DNA of 64,000 bases from Deltaproteobacteria bacterium (GCA_016218105.1 JACRET010000002.1:1-64000); one strand, 5' to 3'; shown: positions 10,474 through 21,145, counted from the stretch's first letter. The notes: generated by a model not told the origin, from the letters alone. Numbers and translations: made by a program.

Positions 10474-10565
10474 CCTGTAACGGAAATATCCGATAAAATC
10501 AAAGGGGTGCGGATAAAACACACATAATCAAGGGGATAATCCCGCAATAAAAAAAGGAGGCGGGC

Positions 10566-12665
10566 TTGGAAATTTCTTTGGATAAAAAAAGGAATATATC
10601 AGTTATCGCCCACGGCGGCGCAGGCAAGACCACCCTCTCCGAAGCCATACTCTTTAACGCTAAAGCCACAGACAACCTGGGCAGGGTAGACGACGAATCA
10701 TCAACCCTTGACTACGAACCTGAAGAGCACAAAAGAAAGATATCCATCTCCGCGGCGCTCCACCATTATGACTGGAAAGGATGCCGCGTCAATATCATAG
10801 ACACACCTGGTTATTCAAACTTCCTCACAGAGACAAGAGATTCGTTAAGGGTTGCCGGAGGCGCGGTAGTGATACTTAGCGCCATCTCCGGCGTAAAGGT
10901 GCAGACCGAGAAGATATGGGAGTTCGCGGACGAATTCGAGGTCTGCAGGGTCGCGTTCGTGAACAAGATGGACCGCGAGCGGGCGAGTTTCTTCCGGGCC
11001 GTTGACGACATGGAGAAGGTGCTTAAGGTAAAAGCCATTCCCATGCAGATACCCATAGGGGAGGCGGAGGAGTTCAAGGGCGTCGTAGACCTTCTAACCT
11101 TGAAGGCGTTCTACTATATGGACGATTCGTCAGGGCAGTTCGAAGAAAAGGAGATACCGCCGGCTCTTCTGGGCGAGGCCAAAAGGATGCGCGAGTCGAT
11201 GGTGGCGGCTTTGGCCGAGGCCGATGACGAGCTTACGGAGAAGTACCTTAACGGAGACGAGATAACCGTAGACGAGCTTAAAAGGGGCATGAGGGAAGGC
11301 GTCCTTACGAAGAAGTTTATCCCTGTTTTCATGGGGTCGGCCCTGAAGAACATGGGGGTCGATCTGCTCATGGACGCGATAAACATCTCGCTCCCGTCCC
11401 CGCTCGACAAGGGAACGATAAGGGGGGTGCTTAAGGGCGTCAACCCAAAGACTGGCTTGGAGGCCGTAAGGGAGCCCGATTATGAGGCCCCGTTCTCCGC
11501 GTTCGTTTTCAAGACCATAATAGACCCTTATACGGGGAAGCTGTCTTTGTTCAGGGTCTATTCCGGCGTGCTCCACGCGGACTCGACTGTTTATGATGCG
11601 ACCCGTGACGTAAAAGAGAAGATAAGCCATCTCTATTTTATGGAAGGTAAAAAACTTAAAGAGGTCACGAAGGCTTCAGCCGGGGACATCGTGGCCGCGG
11701 CAAAGCTTAAAGACACTTTTACCGGCGATACCCTCTGCGACCCGGCGAACCCGGTCGCGTTCCCGCCATTTGAGCCTGTAAGCACGACGCTGGCTTATGC
11801 GATACACCCCAGGACCAAGTCGGATGAAGACAAGGTGCCGATCGCCATGGCCAAGCTGATGGAAGAAGACCCTTCGCTTGAGTTTAAAAGGGACGAGCAG
11901 ACGAACGAATTCCTGTTGTCCGGCGTTGGGCAGGTGCATCTCGAAGTCTCGATAGAGAAGCTTAAGAGGAAATACGGCTGCGACGTCGAGCTCAAGACCC
12001 CGAGGGTCCCTTATAAAGAGACGGTACGCTCTCATGTGAAGGTGCAGGGGAAATATAAGAAGCAGTCGGGCGGGAGAGGGCAGTACGGCGACACATGGCT
12101 CGACATAAGCCCTCTCCCCAGGGGCAAGGGCTTCGAGTTTGTCGATAACATCACGGGCGGAGTCGTGCCGAGGCAATACATACCGGCCGTAGAGAAGGGC
12201 GTTCGCGAGGCGATGCAGAGCGGCATACTCTGCGGCTTTCCCGTGGTGGATATAAGGGTCAGCCTCTACGACGGCTCGTATCATTCGGTGGATTCGTCTG
12301 AGATGGCTTTCAAGATAGCGGCCTCAATGGGGTTCAAGAAGGCGATGGAGCAGGCCCACCCGGTAATACTTGAGCCGGTTATGAAGATGGAGATAAACGT
12401 GCCTGACGACAAGCTCGGCGACGTTATAGGCGATGTGAACTCAAGGCGGGGCAAGATCCTCGGCGCGGAGCCCAAGGCCGGAAGCCAGACGGTCAAGGCG
12501 CTCGTCCCCATGTCCGAGGTGATAACATACGCGACAGACCTTAAGGCGATGACAGGGGACAGGGGGATATTCACGATGGAGTTCTCCCATTACGAGGAGG
12601 TCCCGACTTACCTCAGCCAGAAGATAATCTCCGCCGCGAAGACCGACAAGGCAAGCGCGAAATAA
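10566..12665 (+). CDS. fusA: Elongation factor G-like translational GTPase, TTG start
   Basis: AHGGAGKTTLSE P-loop, DTPGYSNF, NKMDRE; full EF-G domain layout. Probably an EF-G paralog rather than the str-operon copy. Confidence 0.9.
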   Translation: MEISLDKKRNISVIAHGGAGKTTLSEAILFNAKATDNLGRVDDESSTLDYEPEEHKRKISISAALHHYDWKGCRVNIIDTPGYSNFLTETRDSLRVAGGAVVILSAISGVKVQTEKIWEFADEFEVCRVAFVNKMDRERASFFRAVDDMEKVLKVKAIPMQIPIGEAEEFKGVVDLLTLKAFYYMDDSSGQFEEKEIPPALLGEAKRMRESMVAALAEADDELTEKYLNGDEITVDELKRGMREGVLTKKFIPVFMGSALKNMGVDLLMDAINISLPSPLDKGTIRGVLKGVNPKTGLEAVREPDYEAPFSAFVFKTIIDPYTGKLSLFRVYSGVLHADSTVYDATRDVKEKISHLYFMEGKKLKEVTKASAGDIVAAAKLKDTFTGDTLCDPANPVAFPPFEPVSTTLAYAIHPRTKSDEDKVPIAMAKLMEEDPSLEFKRDEQTNEFLLSGVGQVHLEVSIEKLKRKYGCDVELKTPRVPYKETVRSHVKVQGKYKKQSGGRGQYGDTWLDISPLPRGKGFEFVDNITGGVVPRQYIPAVEKGVREAMQSGILCGFPVVDIRVSLYDGSYHSVDSSEMAFKIAASMGFKKAMEQAHPVILEPVMKMEINVPDDKLGDVIGDVNSRRGKILGAEPKAGSQTVKALVPMSEVITYATDLKAMTGDRGIFTMEFSHYEEVPTYLSQKIISAAKTDKASAK

Positions 12666-12695
12666 AATCGGCCCCGAAGAGGAACCCCAGGCTTT

Positions 12696-13703
12696 ATGAA
12701 AGTCCGTCAAGGATTGCAGAAGTTTATTTTTACACAGACCCCTCTGGAACTGAAGCTTAAGGTGGCGGCGAGGGCCTATACGGACGAGACCCTCGCCCCT
12801 GAAGACGAAGCGACGCTCCTTTTTATCTACAGCCATGACCGCGACCCGGCGGTGGCGTCATCCGCCAGAAAAAGCTTTGAGGAATATCCGGTCCCCCTCA
12901 TCCTCGAGGCGCTGGAGAAAAAACTCGATCCGCTGGTAATTAAAAAATTTTTGGAGATCCACAAGGATAACGAGGCCGTTTTCATAATGGCGTACTTAAA
13001 CCCATGGGTGGATGACGATACGCTTAAAATACTCGCCGAGAGCGGGCCTGAGGAGGTTATCGCCTTCTTGTCCGAGGAGAAGGAAAGGTTTTTCGATAAG
13101 CCATTTCTCCTGGAATCGCTCAAAAAAAACCCGCTCGCGCCCTATATCCTTATAAACGGGATAGAGGCTATGCTCAGGGCCGAGAAGGTATTGGATACGA
13201 AGGCGTCCGCAGCCAGGGGGCCGAGGTTCAAGGAGAGGGACCCGGAGGCGCTGAAGGTGCCCAAGGAGCTTATAGACGAGCGTAAGGTCGATGAGCAGAA
13301 CATATTCAAGATAGTCCAGAGCATGTCCATGGCCCAGAAGGTAAAGCTCGCCTTAAGCGGCAATAAATCCGCGAGAGAGCTCCTCATCAAGGACTCGAAC
13401 AAGATGATAGCGACGGCGGTGCTTAAGAACCCGAGGATAACGGAGGACGAGGTCTTGAGGCTCACGATCACGAGAGGCACTCCGGAAGACCTCTTGAGGC
13501 AGGTGGCAAAGAACAAGGAGTGGGTCAAGAACTACAACGTGAAGCTCGGCGTGGTTACAAACCCCAAGACGCCGCTTACCATATCGGTCAAGCTTTTAGA
13601 CCACCTTTACGAGAAAGACCTGACCAAGCTTTCAAAGAGCAAGAACATACCCAGCGTTCTTGCCTCCACGGCCAGGAGAAAGCTCGAGACCAAGAAAAAA
13701 TAG
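12696..13703 (+). CDS. Conserved hypothetical protein, alpha-helical repeat-like
   Basis: Long ORF in operon context; helical repeat character, no firm family. Confidence 0.6.
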   Translation: MKVRQGLQKFIFTQTPLELKLKVAARAYTDETLAPEDEATLLFIYSHDRDPAVASSARKSFEEYPVPLILEALEKKLDPLVIKKFLEIHKDNEAVFIMAYLNPWVDDDTLKILAESGPEEVIAFLSEEKERFFDKPFLLESLKKNPLAPYILINGIEAMLRAEKVLDTKASAARGPRFKERDPEALKVPKELIDERKVDEQNIFKIVQSMSMAQKVKLALSGNKSARELLIKDSNKMIATAVLKNPRITEDEVLRLTITRGTPEDLLRQVAKNKEWVKNYNVKLGVVTNPKTPLTISVKLLDHLYEKDLTKLSKSKNIPSVLASTARRKLETKKK

Positions 13704-14555
13704 ATGCCGATCGGGGTGCATACATCGATAGCCGGCGGACTGTACAAGTCCGTTGAAAGGGCCGAGGCGCTCGGGTGCGACGCCATGCAGATCTTCAGCC
13801 GCAACCCCAGGGCCTGGGAATTCAAGCCCGTGACCCAGGCTGAGGCGGCCCTCTTTAAGGCCAGGAGAGAGGAGGCGGGGCTCTGGCCCGTCGCAGTACA
13901 TACTACGTACCTCATAAATCTCTGCGCGCCCGATGAAGCCATCTTTGACAAATCCCTCTTTCTTTTCAAGAAAGAACTCTCGACAGCGGAGCAGATAGGA
14001 GCGGATTACATTGTGACGCACCTGGGAAGCCCGCAGGACATGGGGACTGAGTTCGCGCTCCTTCGCATCCTTTCTGCCTTTAAAGACGTTGAAGCGGCCG
14101 GTCTTGGCAAAAAGACGCAGGTGCTCCTTGAGAATACCTCCGGAGCGGGATACGGATTCGGGAGCGATCTGGCCGATATCGGCCGGATAATAAGCGGCGC
14201 GAGAAAGTTCGGGCTCGATACGGGCCTTTGTTTTGATACGTGCCACGGTTTTGCCGCGGGATACGGGATGGCGGAACCGGGAGATATCGAAACGCTCGTA
14301 AGCACGATCGACAAAGAGATAGGCCTGAAAAGATTAAGACTGATCCATCTTAACGATTCCAAGGGCGCGTTCAATTCAGGGTTAGACCGCCACGAGCATA
14401 TCGGAAAGGGCAGGATCGGGCTGGAGGCGTTCAGGGCCCTCCTTAATCACCCGAAGATAAAACCCGTCCCGCTGATCCTTGAGACCCCCAAAAAGACCGA
14501 AGCCGACGACCCGTGGAACCTGAATACCGTAAAAGATATCAGGGGCGGTCGGTAG
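13704..14555 (+). CDS. nfo: Deoxyribonuclease IV (AP endonuclease, Nfo family)
   Basis: IGVHTSIAGGLYKSVERA, AMQIFSRNPRAW, LLENTSGAGYGFGS, CFDTCHGFAAGY, HLNDSKGAFNSGLDRHEHIGKG. Confidence 0.96.
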   Translation: MPIGVHTSIAGGLYKSVERAEALGCDAMQIFSRNPRAWEFKPVTQAEAALFKARREEAGLWPVAVHTTYLINLCAPDEAIFDKSLFLFKKELSTAEQIGADYIVTHLGSPQDMGTEFALLRILSAFKDVEAAGLGKKTQVLLENTSGAGYGFGSDLADIGRIISGARKFGLDTGLCFDTCHGFAAGYGMAEPGDIETLVSTIDKEIGLKRLRLIHLNDSKGAFNSGLDRHEHIGKGRIGLEAFRALLNHPKIKPVPLILETPKKTEADDPWNLNTVKDIRGGR

Positions 14556-14630
14556 GGCTATTTTATAACTTGAATTCAAGAGTTGTTATGGTTTAGGATG
14601 TCAGCATACTTCGCCGGAGGACTTGTTACG

Positions 14631-15542
14631 ATGTACGACCTTATTATAGTCGGCGGCGGCCCCGCGGGGCTCTCGGCCGGTATCTACGCGCAGCGGGCAA
14701 GGCTCAATACCCTATTGATAGAAAAGCAGATGGTCGGAGGCCAGATCGCCGTAAGCGATGTGATAGAAAACTACCCGGGATTCCCGTCGATAAGCGGCGC
14801 GGGCTTGATGGAGAAGTTCGAGGAGCACGCAAAAGGGCTTGGCCTTCCGATAAAGTTCATGGATGTTATCAATATAACCCTTGAAGGCAACACCAAGGTC
14901 GTGAAGACGAGCGAGGGCGAACTGAAGGCCAAGGCCGTTATTATAGCTACCGGCGCGAAACCGAAAAGGCTCGGCGTTCCCGGAGAGAAGGAGCTTACCG
15001 GAAAAGGGGTCTCTTACTGCGCGACCTGCGACGGCCCGTTCTTCAGGAACCTCAGGGTAATGGTCGTAGGCGGCGGAGACACGGCGGTTAAAGAGGCTGT
15101 CTACCTGTCAAAGCTTGCCGGAAAGGTGTATCTCGTCCACAGGCGCGATAAGTTCAGGGCTGAAAAAATGCACCAGGAAAAGCTCGAAGGCACGGCTAAC
15201 GTCGAGATATTAAGAAGCCATGTCCTCAAAGAGATAAAGGCCGAAGGCGGCGTGGTAAAAAGCGCGGTCGTGGAAGACTTGAAGAACTCCGTCATAAAGG
15301 AGATCGAACTGGAGGGTGTATTTGTCTTCGTAGGCATAAATCCCACAACCGATTTTGCGGATGTTGAAAAGGACGCGGGCTGTTTCATAAAGACGAATGA
15401 AAAAATGGAAACAAGCTCGCCCGGAATATTCGCCGCCGGCGACTGCCGCACCACGCCTCTGCTGCAGGTGGCTACCGCCGTTGGCGACGGAGCCATAGCC
15501 GCTACAATGGCCGAGCTTTATATAGAGGAATCCTACTCGTAA
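14631..15542 (+). CDS. trxB: Thioredoxin reductase
   Basis: IVGGGPAGLSAGIYAQRA, CATCDG active site, FAAGDCR; likely ATG 14631. Confidence 0.96.
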   Translation: MYDLIIVGGGPAGLSAGIYAQRARLNTLLIEKQMVGGQIAVSDVIENYPGFPSISGAGLMEKFEEHAKGLGLPIKFMDVINITLEGNTKVVKTSEGELKAKAVIIATGAKPKRLGVPGEKELTGKGVSYCATCDGPFFRNLRVMVVGGGDTAVKEAVYLSKLAGKVYLVHRRDKFRAEKMHQEKLEGTANVEILRSHVLKEIKAEGGVVKSAVVEDLKNSVIKEIELEGVFVFVGINPTTDFADVEKDAGCFIKTNEKMETSSPGIFAAGDCRTTPLLQVATAVGDGAIAATMAELYIEESYS

Positions 15543-15577
15543 CCGCTTGACCCCTTGACAGTTTCGGAGGCGTCCGC

Positions 15578-16552
15578 ATGGAGGCAAAGCTCTCCGTAGT
15601 TAGAAATCCCGCAGCCGAAAAGGTAATAGTCTCTATCGGCGGGAACGCCATCATAAAAAGAAACGAAAAAGGCACCGCCGAGGAGCAGTTCGAAAACGTA
15701 GCAAGGGCTTGTGAGGCCATAGGCCGTCTGGTCAAGTCCGGCAGGTCCGTAATAATCACGCATGGAAACGGCCCGATAGTAGGCAATATTGTTATCAGGA
15801 ACGAGGCCGCGAAAGACCGTATACCCCCGATGCCGCTCTATATCTGCGACGCCGATTCGGAAGGCGGCATAGGCTTCATGATCCAGCAGACCTTATACAA
15901 CCAGCTCCATAAAATCCATAACATAAAAGACGTTGTCACGATAGTGACGCAGGTACTGGTAGACCGCTCTGACGAGGCTTTTTCAAACCCCTCAAAGCCG
16001 CTGGGCCCGTATTACTCCGAAGAGGAGGCCGGAATACTAAGAGAGAGCAAGGGCTGGATCATAAAAAAGGACTCGAACAGGGGCTACAGGAGGGTCGTGC
16101 CCTCGCCAAAGCCCAGGAGGATAATCGAGGCGTCTGTCATAAGGAGGCTCGCGGAATCTGGCGTGATAGTTATAGCCGCGGGCGGCGGAGGGGTGCCCGT
16201 CATAGAGGACGAAGAAGGCGTCCTTAGAGGGGTTGAGGCGGTAATAGACAAAGACCTTGCCATGGCGCTTCTCGCGAAGGAAGTGAAGGCCGAGAGGTTC
16301 ATAAACCTTACCCAGATAGACATGGTCTATGCCAACTTCGGCGGTCCCGGCCAGAGGCCCATCCACGAGATGGATGTCGAAGAGGCGCAGACATATCTTG
16401 AAAATGGGGAGTTCGCCCCCGGCTCAATGGGCCCTAAGATCGAGGCGGCCATAGAGTTCCTCTCTTCAGGCGGTAAAGAGGTGATAATAACCTCTCCGGA
16501 GCTTATAGACCTGGCGCTTGACGCGAAAGCCGGCACAAGGATATACAGGTGA
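15578..16552 (+). CDS. arcC: Carbamate kinase
   Basis: SIGGNAIIKRNEKG, ITHGNGPIVGNI, AAGGGGVPVIED, DKDLAMALLAKEV. Confidence 0.94.
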   Translation: MEAKLSVVRNPAAEKVIVSIGGNAIIKRNEKGTAEEQFENVARACEAIGRLVKSGRSVIITHGNGPIVGNIVIRNEAAKDRIPPMPLYICDADSEGGIGFMIQQTLYNQLHKIHNIKDVVTIVTQVLVDRSDEAFSNPSKPLGPYYSEEEAGILRESKGWIIKKDSNRGYRRVVPSPKPRRIIEASVIRRLAESGVIVIAAGGGGVPVIEDEEGVLRGVEAVIDKDLAMALLAKEVKAERFINLTQIDMVYANFGGPGQRPIHEMDVEEAQTYLENGEFAPGSMGPKIEAAIEFLSSGGKEVIITSPELIDLALDAKAGTRIYR

Positions 16553-16618
16553 GGTTTTTAAATGGAATTAACCCGGTTTCATGGTATCTTATCTTTAACA
16601 AAGAGTAAGGTTTGACTT

Positions 16619-17872
16619 ATGGCTGACCAGACTATCAAATGCCCGTACTGCTCAAGGGAAATACCGCTTACCGAGACCCTGTCTAACCAGATAAAGGAGG
16701 GGGTCAGGAGTGAGTATGAAAGCAAGGCCCGGGAAAAGGAGCTTGAATTCAAGGCTCGCGAAGAGGAAATAAATAAGAAAAACAGGGAGATGGAAGAATC
16801 AAAAAAATCCCTGGAAGGTATAATAGCAAACAAACTCGCGCTTGAGCGGACAAAGCTAGTAAAGGAAGCGGAGAAAAGGGCGAAAGACGAGCTTGAGATA
16901 AGATTCAAAGACCTTGAGGCGGAAAAAGCCGAAAAGGAACGGCTACTGAGAGACGCCAGGGAGCAGGAACTAATTTTAAGAAAGAAGGCGCGGGAGCTGG
17001 AGGAGTCTAAAAAGGCCCTTGATCTTGATATGGCCCGTAAACTCGATGAGGAGAGGGAAAAGATAAGGCAATCCACCCTTGAGATGTTCTCCGAAGATCA
17101 CAGGCTTAAGGATCTGGAAAAAGATAAAAAAATGAACGATATGCTTAAGACCATCGAAGAGCTTAAGCGTAAGGCCGAGCAGGGGTCTCAGCAGACGCAG
17201 GGCGAGATATTGGAGCTCGACCTTGAGGCCCTCCTGAAGGCAAGATTCCCGGCCGATGTTATAGAGCCCGTGCCTAAAGGCATGAGGGGCGCGGATATAC
17301 TCCAGAAGGTATATACAAAAAACGGGGTCTACTGCGGCGCAATAGCGTGGGAATCGAAGAGGACAAAGGCCTGGAACGACGAATGGCTGACAAAGCTCAA
17401 GGAAGACCAGCTGGATGTCAAGGCGGAGCTGGCGGTGTTGATTACCGAGGCCCTTCCAAAGGGGCTCACCAGTTTTACCCTGATGGAAGGCGTATGGGTA
17501 AGCTCGATCGTCCTTGCCGGAAGCGTGGCGGAGGCCTTGAGGGCAGGGCTTGTCGAAGTCGCTCAAACGAGGCTTTCCGCGGTCGGTAAAAGCGAAAAGA
17601 TGGAATCGGTATATAATTATCTCTCCGGCTCGGAGTTCAGGCAGAAGATAGAATCCATCGTGGAGGCCTTCAAATCAATGAGGGAAGATCTAGACCACGA
17701 AAAGCGGGCCATGATAAAGATATGGGCCAAAAGGGAGAAGCAGATAGAGAGGGTAGTTGCGAACACACTCCGGATGTACGGCGATATGCAGGGGATAATA
17801 GGGGCGTCGCTGCCGGAAATAAAATCACTGGAGCTGGGCTCGGGCGAGAGCCTTGAAGAGGCAGAAAATTAA
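16619..17872 (+). CDS. DUF2130 family protein
   Basis: N-terminal zinc-ribbon-like CPYCSREI, long coiled coil, C-terminal GAIAWESKRTKAWNDEWLTKLKEDQ DUF2130 signature. Confidence 0.88.
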   Translation: MADQTIKCPYCSREIPLTETLSNQIKEGVRSEYESKAREKELEFKAREEEINKKNREMEESKKSLEGIIANKLALERTKLVKEAEKRAKDELEIRFKDLEAEKAEKERLLRDAREQELILRKKARELEESKKALDLDMARKLDEEREKIRQSTLEMFSEDHRLKDLEKDKKMNDMLKTIEELKRKAEQGSQQTQGEILELDLEALLKARFPADVIEPVPKGMRGADILQKVYTKNGVYCGAIAWESKRTKAWNDEWLTKLKEDQLDVKAELAVLITEALPKGLTSFTLMEGVWVSSIVLAGSVAEALRAGLVEVAQTRLSAVGKSEKMESVYNYLSGSEFRQKIESIVEAFKSMREDLDHEKRAMIKIWAKREKQIERVVANTLRMYGDMQGIIGASLPEIKSLELGSGESLEEAEN

Positions 17873-18133
17873 ATGGAATACATGGGAATACCGGTAATAT
17901 ATTTTTTGATAATAGCAGTTGTAACAGGCCTGCTGCCGGCCTATATCGCCAGAAGTCGCGGGTATAATTTCGTAAAGTGGTGGATATACGGTTCTCTGGC
18001 CTTTCCGATAGCCTTGCCGCATTCTTTTGTCTTGAAAAGAGATTATGAGGTCAGATGCCCATTCTGCGGATGCAACACATACGTGGGAAAAGGCTACTGC
18101 CGTAGATGCGGCCACGAATTCCTACAGAAATGA
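17873..18133 (+). CDS. Small membrane protein with C-terminal zinc ribbon
   Basis: TM helices followed by CPFCGCNTYVGKGYCRRCG. Confidence 0.65.
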   Translation: MEYMGIPVIYFLIIAVVTGLLPAYIARSRGYNFVKWWIYGSLAFPIALPHSFVLKRDYEVRCPFCGCNTYVGKGYCRRCGHEFLQK

Positions 18134-18224
18134 CCGCCCTCCTCTAGCCCGGGTTTTCCAACCTGTTTTATAAAACTCGTTGGCCGTTCGATCTGATATT
18201 TGTTTTTGGATTTTGTTTTTTGCC

Positions 18225-18416
18225 TTATTCACATCCCAGGGGTATTGCGTAGCCGAGCATAAAGGAGGCGAACGACCGGGCTTCAGTTCTATTGGAGGGA
18301 GTGCGCCGACAGCGAGCGGAGCCAATACCCCGAGGCGCGCGGCAGCGCGCAAAGGCCTTTATCAGACTGTATTGATTCCCTTATAGTTTCTCGGCCCGTT
18401 CGGAGAACGGGCCCTA
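18225..18416 (+). repeat. Composite structured repeat, subfamily I copy b
   Basis: GGGGTATTG (18239-18247) / CAATACCCC (18323-18331) inverted repeat, GCGCGCGGCAGCGCGC hairpin, then GGCCCGTTCGGAGAACGGGCC (18393-18416). Confidence 0.9.
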
Positions 18417-18548
18417 CGTACATTTCGAAGATTACCCTGCTTCAGCGGGGGAGCTTCAATCCCCGCGCCAGCCCCTGTTCAAGCAATAAGACAGCTCTTT
18501 CTTTGGGGTGTATAATAAATACATGCCTTTTCAAAGAGGAGATTCCTT

Positions 18549-18923
18549 ATGGCAAAGACCGCTGCATTTGACGAAACGCCGGTAACAGACCACGACAGGC
18601 TCGATTACGCCAGGAAGGTAACGATGGTTGTCTACGCGCTTCAGGCTGTCGGGCTTTTCATAGGCATCACCTACATTGCCGCCGTAATAATAAATTATTT
18701 AAAGGCCGACGACGTAAAGAACACCTGGCTGGAGTCCCATTTCAGATGGCAGATAAGGACCTTCTGGGCGAGCCTGATCATAGGGGTGATAGGCGTTCTG
18801 ATGTACCTCTTGCTTGTCGGATATCTGATAATAGTGGCTGACGGGGTATGGGTCGTTTACCGCATAATAAAGGGATTTCTGAGTCTTAAGGATAATAAAG
18901 AGATGTACAGGCGCGCCTTTTGA
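18549..18923 (+). CDS. Small integral membrane protein (DUF4870-like)
   Basis: Three predicted TM helices; ESHFRWQIRTFWASLIIG. Confidence 0.65.
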   Translation: MAKTAAFDETPVTDHDRLDYARKVTMVVYALQAVGLFIGITYIAAVIINYLKADDVKNTWLESHFRWQIRTFWASLIIGVIGVLMYLLLVGYLIIVADGVWVVYRIIKGFLSLKDNKEMYRRAF

Positions 18924-18941
18924 AGAGCAGATTGACCCGTT

Positions 18942-19073
18942 AGCAGGCTGCTGAAAAAGCTCCATCTGCTTCGTTGTCTTCGACGCTCGTCACTGCGGCG
19001 TACAGACAGCGCCTCATTCCTCGCTGTTTTTTAAACAGCCTGTATTAATTTTGGGTTTTTCAGCACCCTGTTA
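18942..19073. mobile_element. MITE-like element with terminal inverted repeats, copy 1
   Basis: TAGCAGGCTGCTGAAAAAGC ... GGGTTTTTCAGCACCCTGTTA; interior CATCTGCTTCGTTGTCTTCG(A)CGCTCGTCACTGCGGCGTACAGA shared with 60633-60791. Confidence 0.85.
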
Positions 19074-19829
19074 AATCTGTAACGTAAGGCCGTCATAAGC
19101 AAGCTCCACGCCTTTTGGAAGGGTTGCGTTGTCTTTACCGTAATCGATATTGTGGCCCAAGTGGGTAAGAACCGTCCTCTTGGGATTTAAAGCGGCGGAT
19201 GCGTCGATAGCCTGCTGTATGCTGAAGTGCGTGGGGTGGGGCTTGTACCTGAGCGCCCCTATTATAAGGAGCTCGACCCCTTTAAGCTTTTCCAGCGAAT
19301 GCTCCGGGATGCCGCTGCAATCCGTAAGATAGGCGGCGTTCCCGAACCTGTACCCGAAGATTGTCGCGGGGCCGTGTTGTATCTCGACGGGGGTAACGGT
19401 AATCCCGAAGAGTTCGAAGGCCGAGTCGATCACGGCCGTACGGAGATTGGGCTTCCATCCGTCGTTCAGGTCTTCCCTGAAGATATAATCGAACATCACA
19501 CGGATCCTGTCTATCGTATGCTCTCCGCCGTAGCACGGTATGGCACCGCCCTGGGCAAGGTTAAAAGCCCTCAGGTCGTCTATCCCGTGTATATGGTCGG
19601 CGTGAGGGTGCGTAAAGAGGACGGCGTCGATCCGCTCGATGCCGTTGGCAAGGGATTGCGCCCTCAGGTCTGTAGAGGTATCGATAAGGATGTTCTTCCC
19701 GTTTTCCTGTATAAGGATGGATGAGCGGGTGCGCTTGTTCCTTGGGTCAGTGGAGGAGCATGTCTGGCAGTGGCAGCCTATTACAGGCACACCGGTAGAG
19801 GTGCCGCAGCCGAAGATAGTTAGTCTCAT
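19071..19829 (-). CDS. MBL-fold metallohydrolase (PhnP-like)
   Basis: GCGTSTGVPVIGC, LFTHPHADHIHGIDDLR motif. Confidence 0.9.
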   Translation of the reverse strand: MRLTIFGCGTSTGVPVIGCHCQTCSSTDPRNKRTRSSILIQENGKNILIDTSTDLRAQSLANGIERIDAVLFTHPHADHIHGIDDLRAFNLAQGGAIPCYGGEHTIDRIRVMFDYIFREDLNDGWKPNLRTAVIDSAFELFGITVTPVEIQHGPATIFGYRFGNAAYLTDCSGIPEHSLEKLKGVELLIIGALRYKPHPTHFSIQQAIDASAALNPKRTVLTHLGHNIDYGKDNATLPKGVELAYDGLTLQI

Positions 19830-20030
19830 GTGATTTTAACGGATTGCCAAGGTTAATATAAGGGCAAAAAGAGGCAATATAACTTTTGAAAGAGAGCGTC
19901 TTGGCGATCCTCTTAAACTTCGAGGAGATAGGAACCCCTTACTGTGAAGGCCGTTTGGAAAACACCGGCTTTCAAGCCTGGCGACGAACAAATGCCCGTA
20001 ACGAAAACTTTGGTGCCGGCGAGAGGAGAC

Positions 20031-20264
20031 CTATTTCTTATACTCGCCTACCACGGTCAGCTCCGCCATGACCTCGTCGTCATGCGGCGCATCGGCCATG
20101 AAATCGGTCAGATCGCATCCTGAGTAGTGTTCGAAGTGCATGCCGTCTATGAACAAAGGGCTGTGGGTGACATCGTACACCTTCCCTTTATAAGCGATAT
20201 AAATCGGATTCGAGGGGGTGCTTCCATCGTATTTTTTGAGTTCAGCTTCGTCAAATATCTTCAT
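20031..20264 (-). CDS. Cytochrome b5-like heme/steroid-binding domain protein
   Basis: LKKYDGSTPSNPIYIAYKGKVYDVTHSPLF...HFEHYSGCDLTDFM. Confidence 0.85.
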   Translation of the reverse strand: MKIFDEAELKKYDGSTPSNPIYIAYKGKVYDVTHSPLFIDGMHFEHYSGCDLTDFMADAPHDDEVMAELTVVGEYKK

Positions 20265-20266
20265 GG

Positions 20267-21145
20267 CTATACAATATAAAACGGCGTCGGCATGAATGTC
20301 AATATAAATACAATTATCGCGGCCGCTGTAACGGCCTTCCTCTTGCCGTCCATCGGGGAGTATTCATCCTCTATCGGCGGGTGCCACATGCCTATGACCG
20401 AGATGAGCGCCGCCCATATGAACCACCCTGTCCAGTTGAATATCCCAAGCACGACCAGGATGGCTATCATGGCCATCGAAAAGAGCCTGTGCTTCCTTCC
20501 GATAAGTGCGTAGACTATGTGGCCTCCGTCGAGTTGGCCTATCGGGAGAAGGTTCATTGCCGTGACGAACATGCCTATCCAGCCGGCGAACGCCACCGGA
20601 TGGAGCATCACGTCATATCCCTCCGGCATAGTACCGACCGTAATATATGTGAGGAACTTGAATATCAGGGATGAGCCGAGCGCCAGCACCTCCGTAGAAG
20701 GGGTGACAAGCATTACCGTGGAAAGCTCAAGCCCTATGGCGGTCACGATAAGGGCGACGGCAAAACCTGAGAGCGGGCCTGAGGCGCCTATGTCGACCAG
20801 GGCGCTCTTCGTGGTTATGGGGGATTTTATCTTTATTACCGCGCCGAAAGTGCCGATCATCGGCGGAAGCGGCGGCCCGGGGATGAACACAGGGAGCGTC
20901 GTGGAGACCCCGTGGCGCCTTGAGGCTATGAAGTGGCCCAGCTCATGGGTGCCCAGGATCAGGATCAGGGAGATAGAAAAAGGGATGCCCTTCGCGATAT
21001 CCCAGGGCGAATGGAGGATGTCGGCGCCTTGATAAAGGGCCCCGGCTGTTACGGTCGTTATTATTGTTATGACGAACAAGACCGACGGCAGAAGTATCTT
21101 CGGCCTTTCGAGTTTGTGTCTCATGGGATACGCGCGCTCATCCAT
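20267..21145 (-). CDS. Site-2 protease family (M50) membrane metalloprotease
   Basis: GTHELGHFIASRRHG (HExxH) and NLLPIGQLDGGHI; ORF track extends to 21202. Confidence 0.9.
   Translation of the reverse strand: MDERAYPMRHKLERPKILLPSVLFVITIITTVTAGALYQGADILHSPWDIAKGIPFSISLILILGTHELGHFIASRRHGVSTTLPVFIPGPPLPPMIGTFGAVIKIKSPITTKSALVDIGASGPLSGFAVALIVTAIGLELSTVMLVTPSTEVLALGSSLIFKFLTYITVGTMPEGYDVMLHPVAFAGWIGMFVTAMNLLPIGQLDGGHIVYALIGRKHRLFSMAMIAILVVLGIFNWTGWFIWAALISVIGMWHPPIEDEYSPMDGKRKAVTAAAIIVFILTFMPTPFYIV

Noticed and set aside
11676-12284. Antisense ORFs within EF-G and other housekeeping genes
   Set aside because: Typical spurious ORFs on the complementary strand of high-GC coding sequence.
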